A DNA stretch of 64,000 nucleotides from Streptomyces griseochromogenes (GTDB lineage Bacteria > Actinomycetota > Actinomycetes > Streptomycetales > Streptomycetaceae), in assembly GCF_001542625.1 (NCBI RefSeq), contig NZ_CP016279.1, positions 5,828,001-5,892,000 on the forward strand, in the 5' to 3' direction. Below are positions 9,306 through 17,047 of this stretch, piece by piece. The number at the start of each line of letters is the position of its first letter. Position 1 is the stretch's first letter. The notes below the pieces were generated by a model that worked only from the letters and a program-made list of their open reading frames with translations, was not told where the DNA came from and searched no databases. Both the position numbers and the translations under genes were made by a program.

Positions 9306-9435
9306 TTGCGTTAGACGCTGTATCAGAAGTTCGTTGCAGAAGGATTGCAGAGGTTAGCAATCATGACTCTATATGAGGTCGCGCCCGGTTCTGGCGAGCC
9401 GGGCACGACGCAGGGCTGCTTCTGCACCGGATTCG

Positions 9436-9642
9436 CTAGGTGTAGATGACCGCACGCCCATTGTATTCCCCACCGAAACAGAGGGATCCGGTCGGGCTTA
9501 CCGAAGAGTGCACCACCTGCCCACCCCCGGCCACACACTGCCTAGCACTGACGTACGGTGCCGCGTATTCAGTTCCAGCGATCCCGAGCAACACTACTGC
9601 CATTAGCGCCACGAACCCCAGAAAGCCCACCACATATCGCAC
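9436..9642 (-). CDS. small membrane or secreted protein
   Basis: A 68-residue protein. A hydrophobic N-terminal helix (VVGFLGFVALMAVVLLGIAG) acts as a signal or anchor. A short extracytoplasmic tail follows, with two Cys (RQCVAGGG and SLCFGGEY) that could pair. The GTG start at 9642 has a good AAAGGGG ribosome site seven bases upstream, which supports a real gene despite the small size. Function unknown. Confidence 0.6.
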   Translation of the reverse strand: MRYVVGFLGFVALMAVVLLGIAGTEYAAPYVSARQCVAGGGQVVHSSVSPTGSLCFGGEYNGRAVIYT

Positions 9643-9821
9643 TTCAATCCCCTTTCATAGGCGACGGGTTGTTCCCGGACTGAGATGGTCGACTGTTTAG
9701 GAGAGACGTAAACGCCCATCATCCTTCTTCGTGACACAAATCCACCGAGTGAGTTACTGCCCGACGGTAGAAGGGGGCTGGTTGTGCACTTACTTGACGA
9801 ACTGAATACAAAGTCGCCGTC

Positions 9822-10412
9822 GTGGCCGGCGGGGCGCCTGCGACGGTGAACACACTGTCGGACGTCCCGTCGCGGGTCACGCTAACCGCCCCGAGCGGCG
9901 AGGAGTTCCTGCTGACGGCAGACCTGTCCCTGCAGGGCGCATACCAGATCACCAAGACCGCCGACCCGACGGCCACCGACTCCGCACAGCACCTGTCGGT
10001 CCGGCGGACCGAGCCGCTGCTGCCGTGCAAGGAGGGCAGGTTCAGGCATCCGGGCCGCCGGGTGCTGCTGGTTCAGCATCGGTGGCGGGGGGGTCCGCCG
10101 GGCGGGCGGGTTGAGCCAGGTGAAACACCCCGGGAGGGCGCACGCCGCGAGCTCTTCGAAGAGAACGGCGTAGAGGCGGATCTGCTGCCGGAACCTGCTG
10201 CGGCGACCGTTCGCTCCTACCACCCGCAACGGCCAGCGACTCTTGGGCTGTCCTATGCCTCGATCGTGGATACTGGAACGCCTTTGGCCGCAGAGAGCGG
10301 ACAGCCAGCCGCCTGGATGTCGCTGGACGAGGACTGGGACGGCTACTTCCCCGAGGATCCGTCACGCATCCGCCAGCATGCACAATGGCTGCGCGAAGCC
10401 TTCCCCCGGTGA
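9822..10412 (+). CDS. Nudix hydrolase, probably with a foreign N-terminus
   Basis: The second half of this 196-codon frame is a Nudix domain. The box GRVEPGETPREGARRELFEE followed by NGV fits G-x5-E-x7-REL-x-EE-x-G-hydrophobic, the metal-binding motif for hydrolysing nucleoside diphosphate-linked compounds. The usual Trp-(E/N)-Leu-Pro just before the box is shortened to HRWRGGPPGG, so a few codons seem lost. The first ~70 residues do not look like a Nudix N-terminus and may derive from a different, truncated gene (TLTAPSGEEFLLTADLSLQG). The real start may lie near 10030. Activity is uncertain. Confidence 0.5.
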   Translation: MAGGAPATVNTLSDVPSRVTLTAPSGEEFLLTADLSLQGAYQITKTADPTATDSAQHLSVRRTEPLLPCKEGRFRHPGRRVLLVQHRWRGGPPGGRVEPGETPREGARRELFEENGVEADLLPEPAAATVRSYHPQRPATLGLSYASIVDTGTPLAAESGQPAAWMSLDEDWDGYFPEDPSRIRQHAQWLREAFPR

Positions 10413-10669
10413 CGTGGAGCGTCCTTCACTCGGTGAGCCCGTGGGTGTGAGCGGGGGCGAGATACACGGGCCGTCGAATCGAACCCGATGCACTCTGAAC
10501 TGCATGGATGCGCCGCGTAGGTGCCTGGGCCGTGCGGGATTGCCGTATCGGGTTGCCCATGAGGGCGATTCAGGGGACCGAACTCACTGTCGAGAGGCCG
10601 GCAACCCATCAGCAGTAGCCTCGCCGAGAGCACCCGGGTCGCGAACACACCCAGGGCGCGGGCCAGATC

Positions 10670-10861
10670 TGCGGGATGCATCCGGGGCGGCTCATCGACC
10701 CCGGGCACCATCAGACTCGGTTCGGCGGACCCGACGCGCCCCTCACCCCCCAGGAGAGCATCCCGGCCGTCGTCGACGTCCCCGAAGCACAGACCGGCGC
10801 CCCCGACAGCAGTTCGTGGATCGCCACGGCGAGACCGCCCCGTGGTGGAACTCCCTGCCGA
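10670..10861 (+). pseudogene. short-chain dehydrogenase C-terminal relic
   Basis: The plus strand encodes FGGPDAPLTPQESIPAVVDV and then, in another frame, QFVDRHGETAPW, which is how many SDR proteins of the MDR1/CsgA-like group end (GGPxAPLTPxES..GVVDVL..GxTVPW). Only the last ~50 codons remain and a frameshift near 10805 separates the two halves. No catalytic residues are present. Confidence 0.4.
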
Positions 10862-11097
10862 AGCGCCAGGGGGGTGCGCCGCAACCTCCCCCCTGCTGGG
10901 CATAGGCCTCGACCGGCTGGCCGATGAGCCTGCCAGGCACACCAGTACACAGAGAGGTCCCGGGCGCGGGGCCTGATGCTGCGTCCCAACTTCCCCCTGG
11001 GGCAGGGGGGGCTCATCACCCACTCTGGGAGCCAAGATCGATTGTCAGTGGTGGGTGAGACAGTAGGAGCATCGAGTCGGAAAGAGGGGGAGCTGCC
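10862..11097. other. region upstream of the vWA gene
   Basis: About 235 bases with no gene. It ends in AGAGGGGGAGCTGCC, the ribosome site of the vWA gene. No clear promoter seen. Confidence 0.4.
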
Positions 11098-12138
11098 ATG
11101 TCCGGGAACCAGAACTACATCAACCACGTTGCTCTCGTGCTGGATGCCAGTTCGTCCATGTCGCACCTGAGCCGCAAGGTCGTCGAGGTAGCCGACCAGC
11201 AGATCGCGTACCTTGCCCGCCGATCGAGGGAACTGGACCAGGAAACCCGCGTCACGGTGTACGTATTCGCAGACAAGGTGGAGTGCGTCATCTACGACAA
11301 GGACGTGCTGCGGATGCCGTCGCTGAAGCAGCTATATCGGGTCGGTGGAATGACGGCTCTGCTGGCGGCCGCTCTGAAGTCACAGCGGGAGCTGGCGCAG
11401 ACGGCTCAACTGTACGGAGACCACAGCTTCCTGACGTTCGTACTCACCGACGGGCAGGAGAACGCAAGTCATCGCTGCCCGGACGCCTCTACCAGGGATC
11501 CGCGTGAACTGGTCGAGGCCGTGTCCAAGATGATCGAGACACAGGAGGACAACTGGACACTGGCCGTCCTCGTGCCGGACCAGATGGGCAAGCGCGAGGC
11601 CATGCAGTGCGGTTTCCCGAAGGACAACATCGCTATCTGGGATGCTACGAGCACACAGGGTCTGGAAGAGGCCGGGCAGGTCATCCAGCAAGCCACCGAG
11701 AAATTCATGGTGGGCCGCACCCAGGGTATCCGGGGATCGCGGGCGGTGTTCTCCATGGGTGCGGATGCGGTCAACAAAGAAACGATCAAGGCGGCCGGCC
11801 TCACCCCGGTGAATGCGTCAAAGTACCAGCTGATCCCGGTATCTCGTGACGCGGCGATCCGGGAGTGGGTCATAGAATGCGGGCACACCTACCGCACCGG
11901 CGGTGCGTTCTACCAGTTGAGTAAGTCGGAGAAGATCCAGGCAAAGAAGCAGATCGCGGTGCTGGAGAAGAAGACGGACCGGGTGTATACGGGTCCCGAG
12001 GCGCGAGCCCTGCTCGGCCTGCCGGACGTGGAGGTTCGCGTCAAGCCGGACCACAACGCCGACTTCACGATCTTCGTGCAGAGCACCAGCGTGAACCGGA
12101 AACTCGTACCGAACACCCGGCTGCTGCTCATGCTCTGA
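11098..12138 (+). CDS. von Willebrand factor A domain protein
   Basis: A 346-residue soluble protein. Residues ~10-200 form a vWA domain with a complete MIDAS metal site: DASSS (D16, S18, S20), the Thr of GGMT near residue 86 and TDG near 117-119. The C-terminal ~100 residues (AIREWVIECGHTYRTGGAFY, then SEKIQAKKQIAVLEKK) form a separate small domain. I have a vague impression that such a domain accompanies vWA in actinobacterial and phage-like proteins. The ATG follows AGAGGGGGAG. vWA proteins mediate metal-dependent protein contacts, but the partner is unknown and the gene stands alone. Confidence 0.82.
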   Translation: MSGNQNYINHVALVLDASSSMSHLSRKVVEVADQQIAYLARRSRELDQETRVTVYVFADKVECVIYDKDVLRMPSLKQLYRVGGMTALLAAALKSQRELAQTAQLYGDHSFLTFVLTDGQENASHRCPDASTRDPRELVEAVSKMIETQEDNWTLAVLVPDQMGKREAMQCGFPKDNIAIWDATSTQGLEEAGQVIQQATEKFMVGRTQGIRGSRAVFSMGADAVNKETIKAAGLTPVNASKYQLIPVSRDAAIREWVIECGHTYRTGGAFYQLSKSEKIQAKKQIAVLEKKTDRVYTGPEARALLGLPDVEVRVKPDHNADFTIFVQSTSVNRKLVPNTRLLLML

Positions 12139-12178
12139 CGCCTTGGAACCCCCGTCGGGTCCCGGAAGTCTCGTCGTC

Positions 12179-12207
12179 CCGGCCCTCCACACCAGGAAGG
12201 GGGCCGG
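12179..12207 (+). terminator. GC hairpin after the vWA gene
   Basis: CCGGCCC (12179-12185) pairs with GGGCCGG (12201-12207) across a 15-base loop, 41 bases past the vWA stop codon. There is no U tract, as is common in Streptomyces. Confidence 0.3.
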
Positions 12208-12624
12208 CGATGGCGGGCACGGCAAGGCTCCAGAAGAGTCACGGATGAACCGCCAGAAGACTGACTTGGCTTCAAGGCCTGGCTGAGCGTCTCCATGCCA
12301 AGTTCGACGAAGAACGGAACAGCTCCCCGGGTCAGGCGCCGGAGCCCGCGACGGCAAGCACCCGGTACGGCCCGACGGATAGCACGAACGCGCCGTCGGT
12401 GGTGGACGGATGCATCATCCGGTTCCGTCTCCGCCCGCCTCCTGGGACTACGGCGGTCGGGCCGCCGACCGAGGTTCCCGTATCGGCGCCCCCACCCCGC
12501 GGCCCAGGCTCAGGCGGCCCCGTGCGCCTTGGCGCACGGATGGCTGTCCCGCAGGTACTGGTGCCCTACCTGTCGCCCGCGGCCGCGATGGGGGCAGTCC
12601 CACCTGCCTGATGGGCGGGTCAGC
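12208..12624. other. intergenic stretch without a recognisable gene
   Basis: About 415 bases between converging genes. Open frames here are GC-rich shadows without ribosome sites. Nothing else seen. Confidence 0.45.
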
Positions 12625-13113
12625 TCAGTCCCACTGCGCGTCCGCGAGAGAGCTGACCGGCTGCGGCTTGCCGATGACGGCCAGGGCGATGAAGAAGCTG
12701 ATCTGGCCGATCGCAATGGTGAGGGTGGCCAAGGCCTTTTCGTCGTAGTGCTTCGCCACCTCGGCATACAGTTCGTCGGAAACGCGCTCCTTGCCGTGCG
12801 GCGCGGGCTGAAGGGTGGCTTCCACCAAGGCGAGGGCAGCACGTTCGGCGTCGCTGAAGTACGGGGCGTCCTGCCAGGAGGAGACGGCGGTGATGCGTTC
12901 CTCGGACTGCCCGGCCTTGCGCAGGAAGCCGGTGTTCAGGATCGTCAGGTACGTGTTGCCGACGATCTGCCCGGCACGCAGGTGGACAAGGCTCATCGTG
13001 GCGCGCGGCACCGAGCGGTTGCCCGTAGCCCGGAAGAGAGCTGCGCTGATGTCGTTCAGTTCGGGCACGAACTCGGCCGGGTTCGGCATCCGGGAGATCG
13101 AGGTCTTCGTCAT
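12625..13113 (-). CDS. carboxymuconolactone decarboxylase / AhpD-like protein without the CxxC
   Basis: A 162-residue all-helical protein of the AhpD/CMD fold: MSLVHLRAGQIVGNTYLTIL, WQDAPYFSDAERAALALVEA, and a final helix ending IGKPQPVSS. In AhpD-like peroxidases the segment after QI(N/V)G is CAYC followed by a His that form the redox site. Here it reads NTYLTILN, with no Cys and no His, so peroxidase activity is unlikely. A carboxymuconolactone-decarboxylase-like or regulatory role remains possible. The ATG at 13113 follows GAAGGGG; the longer frame upstream has poor codon use. Confidence 0.78.
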   Translation of the reverse strand: MTKTSISRMPNPAEFVPELNDISAALFRATGNRSVPRATMSLVHLRAGQIVGNTYLTILNTGFLRKAGQSEERITAVSSWQDAPYFSDAERAALALVEATLQPAPHGKERVSDELYAEVAKHYDEKALATLTIAIGQISFFIALAVIGKPQPVSSLADAQWD

Positions 13114-13541
13114 GGCTGTGCCCCTTCGCATCCGTCTGGTCGATGGCTTCACTGCACTGACGGACCAGCGCATCAGGATGTGACAGGGATCCTGAAATCT
13201 CTTTTCCCCGGCATGCTTTGAACCTGGTGGCGGCGCGAGAAGCCGACCATCATGTCCCCCGCCGGATTCCCCTCTCTGCGCTGCGGCCCAGCCGCACAAC
13301 CACGTCCCCTGCCTGGACCACGCCCCGATGGCTGACGAAACGGACGATGCCGAACAGCGACGGCCGGTCCTCCGCCAGCGGCTCCACACGGACCGCCTGC
13401 CTTCGGTGGCGTCCGGTCATGACGCCGAGAGGACCGGTTCCGCGACGGTCGGCGGCGGGCCCGGCCACCGGCTGGGTGGTGATCAACCGGCTGGGCACAG
13501 GAGCTTGGCGTGGCACGGGCGGTTTGCGCGCAGAGCTCTGC
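13114..13541. other. intergenic stretch upstream of the CMD-like gene
   Basis: About 430 bases. No convincing gene. The promoter of the CMD-like gene should lie near its left end. Confidence 0.45.
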
Positions 13542-14183
13542 TCAGTCCACGATGCCGTTTTCCCAGGCCCACGCCGCGATCTCCACTCGGTTGCGGGCTG
13601 TGAGCTTGTCCTGGATGCGGCTGAGGTGGCTCTTGATCGTGCTGAGGGACAGCGTCAGGTCTTCGGCGACCTCGTGGTTGGTGCGGCCGCGGGCGACCAG
13701 CGTCACCACTTTGAGCTCCTGCGGGGTGAGCCGTCGCACGGCCGCGTCCCTGGTGCGGGCGCGGGAGGGCCGGCCGAGGTGTTCCAGCAGCCGTACGGTC
13801 ACGGAAGGGGAGATGAGGGAATCGCCCTTGACTGCGGCGTACACGGCCTCGATCAGCAGCCGGGGTCCTGAGTTCTTGACCACGAAGCCACTGGCACCGG
13901 CCCTCAGCGCGCCGTATACGTACTCGTCGAGGTCGAAGGTGGTCACCACGACGATCTTCGTGTCGTCCTCGCGCAGCAGCTTCGTCGCCTCCAGGCCATC
14001 GAGCTTGGGCATGCGGATGTCCATCAGGCAGACGTCCGGCCGCAGCCGGCGGACCGCCTCGACAGCCTCCACGCCGTCGGAGGCCTCTGCGATCACGCGG
14101 ATGTCGTCCTGGCTCTCCAGGATGAGGCGGAAGCCGGTTCGCACCATCTCCTGGTCATCGGCAATCACCACTGACACGCTCAA
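13542..14183 (-). CDS. LuxR/NarL-type response regulator
   Basis: A 213-residue response regulator. The receiver domain (residues 1-~120) has the acidic pocket DD at 9-10, the phospho-acceptor D55 in VCLMDIRMP, the Thr of VVTTFD and the Lys of VVKNSG. The output domain (~145-205) is a LuxR helix-turn-helix: LTPQELKVVTLVARGRTN and LSLSTIKSHLSRIQDKL. It lies just downstream of the histidine kinase gene on the same strand, with 68 bases between them, so the two form a two-component pair. Its likely target is the divergent lipoprotein-ABC transporter operon at 15900-19546. This link is by position only. Confidence 0.93.
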   Translation of the reverse strand: MSVSVVIADDQEMVRTGFRLILESQDDIRVIAEASDGVEAVEAVRRLRPDVCLMDIRMPKLDGLEATKLLREDDTKIVVVTTFDLDEYVYGALRAGASGFVVKNSGPRLLIEAVYAAVKGDSLISPSVTVRLLEHLGRPSRARTRDAAVRRLTPQELKVVTLVARGRTNHEVAEDLTLSLSTIKSHLSRIQDKLTARNRVEIAAWAWENGIVD

Positions 14184-14251
14184 GGCGTCTCCTCACTCCG
14201 TATTTTCACGGCGTACGGGATGTCGCACGCGAGGGGGTCGGGTCGGGTACG

Positions 14252-15448
14252 TCACTTCATGGGGAGCGAGGCCGCCAGTTCCCAGCCGCCCTCGGGCATC
14301 GGACCACTCGTGAGTTCGCCGCCCAGTTCGGCAACCCGTTCGGTCAGGCCGACCAGCCCGAAGCCGCTCGGTCTGAACCGTATCCGGCCGCGCTGCTGCC
14401 GGGCCGCGTCATCGCGCACGCGGATCACCAGCCGGTCGCCATCGGCGGCCAGCAGTACGTGCACAGTGGTGGCCGAGCGGGCGTGTTTGCGGATGTTGGT
14501 CAGGCCTTCCTGGACGACGCGTTCCACGGACCGGGCGAGCTGCGGGGACCAGGCGGTGCTGTCCAGGCCGTCCTCGATGTTCAGCCAGGCGTGCTGTCCG
14601 GGCGTGGAGAAGCGTCGGACGAGGTTCTCAACGGTGGTCATGGCAGGGGTGACCGGGGCCTGCTGCTCGGCGCCGGGTTCGCGCAGCAGCCGGACCATGC
14701 GGCTCATGGCCGCCAGTCCCTCCTGCCCTGTCTTTTCGATGTTGGCGAACAGTTGGCGTGCGGTGTCCGCGTCCCGTGCCACGATGTGTTCCCCGGCCTG
14801 GGCCTGGACGACGATGGCGGTGACGTAGTGGGCGACGTGGTCGTGCAGATCGCGGGCCAGGTCGAGCCGCTCGGAGTGGCGCACTCGCTCAGCGGCGGCG
14901 CGGCGTCGGCCGTCCTCGGTGCGCAGATAGCCGCCGAGCAGTGCGAAGGCGGCCGGCAGGAGCGGGAACAGTCCGTCGAACCGGTCCAGCACAGGCACGT
15001 CAGACAGGGAGGGTGCCCGGCCGGCCAGCCGCACGATGGCTGCGAACGACGCGAGGGCCGACAGCGTGAGCGGCAGTGGCCGCCCGTACCGGCACGACAG
15101 GCACAACACGCCGAGCAAGCCGACGAGTTCGGCGCAGCCCGGGGTGCGCTGCAGCACGGATCCTTCCACCAGTGATGTGGTCAGCAGAGAGACTCCCGCC
15201 GCAGTCAGGGACATCGCGCAGGCCGTCCACTGACGGCCGGCCCTGTAAGCGAGCAGGACGGCGATGACCGTGCCCAGGGCAAGTGCGCCGCTCGCGACCA
15301 CTGCGAGGCCGACGTAGGTTCGGCTGACCACTCCCGCGTCGATCACCAGCAGCAACGCACACGCACAGGCAGCGGCGAGGGCCTCGCGGGCCGGCCACCG
15401 GAGGGACGGGAGCACGGGCGACATAGCGAGAAGGATAGAAGGCCGCAT
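14252..15448 (-). CDS. sensor histidine kinase (NarL-partner type)
   Basis: A 398-residue membrane kinase. The N-terminal ~150 residues contain about five hydrophobic helices (for example EALAAACACALLLVIDAGVV). A HisKA_3 dimerisation region follows with the phosphorylated His in ARDLHDHVAHYV, then a HATPase_c domain with VIRVRDDA and GFGLVGLTERVAELGG. Start codons at 15448 and 15424 are both possible; the upstream extension to 15805 runs through a GCTGTC hexamer tract and is not coding. It pairs with the response regulator just downstream. The short loops between helices suggest sensing within or close to the membrane, as in kinases of cell-envelope stress systems. Confidence 0.9.
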   Translation of the reverse strand: MRPSILLAMSPVLPSLRWPAREALAAACACALLLVIDAGVVSRTYVGLAVVASGALALGTVIAVLLAYRAGRQWTACAMSLTAAGVSLLTTSLVEGSVLQRTPGCAELVGLLGVLCLSCRYGRPLPLTLSALASFAAIVRLAGRAPSLSDVPVLDRFDGLFPLLPAAFALLGGYLRTEDGRRRAAAERVRHSERLDLARDLHDHVAHYVTAIVVQAQAGEHIVARDADTARQLFANIEKTGQEGLAAMSRMVRLLREPGAEQQAPVTPAMTTVENLVRRFSTPGQHAWLNIEDGLDSTAWSPQLARSVERVVQEGLTNIRKHARSATTVHVLLAADGDRLVIRVRDDAARQQRGRIRFRPSGFGLVGLTERVAELGGELTSGPMPEGGWELAASLPMK

Positions 15449-15899
<451 letters not shown>

Positions 15900-16268
15900 A
15901 TGCAGTCCCGTTCCTTGCGTCCCCGTGTCACGTCCCTGCTGGCGGCCGGCGCCGCCGCCGTGTCGGCAGTGTCCATGACCGGCTGCGGCCTGTTCGGCAA
16001 GAGCTGGGACGTGAAGATGGAAGTCACCGGCCCTGCGGCAGCTGACATCTCCTACAGCTTCGCCGGGGACAACGACGACACGGTGAGCGGGCGCAGCCTG
16101 CCGTGGACCCACGCGCAGAACGTCGGGTTCGGCTTCAACCAGGTGGGGGTCGCTCACGCGCCCGCCGGGACGGTGTGCCGCATCTATGTCGACGGAAAGC
16201 TCAAAGTCGAGCAGAAGAAGCCGGACCCCCACGGCACGGTGTCCTGCTTCGTGAACCTCCAGGGCTGA
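15900..16268 (+). CDS. MmpS-like lipoprotein
   Basis: A 122-residue exported lipoprotein. The signal peptide ends in the lipobox SMTGC, with C29 as the lipidated residue. The mature domain has MmpS-type features: VKMEVTGPAAADISYSF, LPWTHAQNV, TVCRIYVDG and a final VSCFVNLQG with two Cys for a disulfide. In mycobacteria MmpS proteins assist membrane transporters. Here the gene heads an operon with an ABC ATPase (9 bases downstream) and a permease, which fits an accessory subunit. The ATG follows CAGGAGATGTC. Confidence 0.82.
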   Translation: MQSRSLRPRVTSLLAAGAAAVSAVSMTGCGLFGKSWDVKMEVTGPAAADISYSFAGDNDDTVSGRSLPWTHAQNVGFGFNQVGVAHAPAGTVCRIYVDGKLKVEQKKPDPHGTVSCFVNLQG

Positions 16269-16277
16269 GGGGACGGG

Positions 16278-17042
16278 GTGCTGTCGATGATCGCCACCTC
16301 GCTCACGCGTGTGACCGTCGAAGCCAGAGGTGTCGCCAAGGTGTATCCAACGAGCGGCGGAGCAGACGGTGCCGGGGTGCAGGCGCTGCGCGGGGTCGAC
16401 CTGGACATCGACCAGGGCGCCTTCCTCGCCGTCATGGGGCCGTCGGGGTCGGGGAAGTCGACGCTGATGCACTGCCTGGCCGGGCTGGACCGGCCGACGT
16501 CCGGGACGATCACCATCGAGGACACCGAGATCACCGCGCTGTCCGAGCGACGGCGCACGGACCTGCGGCGCGACCGCATCGGCTTTGTGTTCCAGCAGTA
16601 CCACCTGCTGTCCGAGCTGAACGGCTCCGAGAACATCCTGCTGCCGCTGCAGATAGCGGGCCGCCGACCAGACCCGGCCTGGTTGGAGGCGGTAGTGGAC
16701 GCGCTGCGCATCAGGGATCAGCTGTGCCGGCGCCCTTCGGAGTTGTCCGGCGGCCAGCAGCAGCGCGTCGGGATCGCGCGAGCCCTGGCGGCCCGGCCCG
16801 CCGTCGTCTTCGCCGACGAGCCCACGGGCAATCTGGACGCCGCCTCCGGCCGGGACGTGCTGGAGTTCCTGCGCTACTCGACGCGCGAATTCGACCAGAC
16901 GGTTGTCATGGTCACGCACGACCCGGTGGCCGCAGCCTACGCCGACCGTGTCGTCCTCCTCCTCGACGGCCAGATCAGCGGCGAACTGCGGGCGCCCACA
17001 CCCGAGTCCGTCCTCGGCGCGCTGCAAGAGCTGCGGAGGTGA
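16278..17042 (+). CDS. ABC transporter ATP-binding protein (MacB/LolD type)
   Basis: A 254-residue ATPase. Walker A is GPSGSGKS (residues 54-61), the Q-loop VFQQYHLL, the signature [15 protein letters not shown], Walker [13 protein letters not shown] and the H-loop THD. The D-loop after GNLD is typical of the MacB/LolD group that works with FtsX-type permeases. The GTG start follows GAGGGGACG. It sits between the lipoprotein and permease genes on the same strand with short gaps, so all three are probably co-transcribed. The likely role is export or envelope mechanotransmission, for example antimicrobial peptide resistance, under the adjacent two-component system. Confidence 0.92.
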   Translation: MLSMIATSLTRVTVEARGVAKVYPTSGGADGAGVQALRGVDLDIDQGAFLAVMGPSGSGKSTLMHCLAGLDRPTSGTITIEDTEITALSERRRTDLRRDRIGFVFQQYHLLSELNGSENILLPLQIAGRRPDPAWLEAVVDALRIRDQLCRRPSELSGGQQQRVGIARALAARPAVVFADEPTGNLDAASGRDVLEFLRYSTREFDQTVVMVTHDPVAAAYADRVVLLLDGQISGELRAPTPESVLGALQELRR

Positions 17043-17047
17043 GGGCG

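Noticed and set aside
10343..11035. Minus-strand 230-codon frame between the Nudix and vWA genes
   Set aside because: No recognisable domain, and the plus strand there holds an SDR C-terminal relic.
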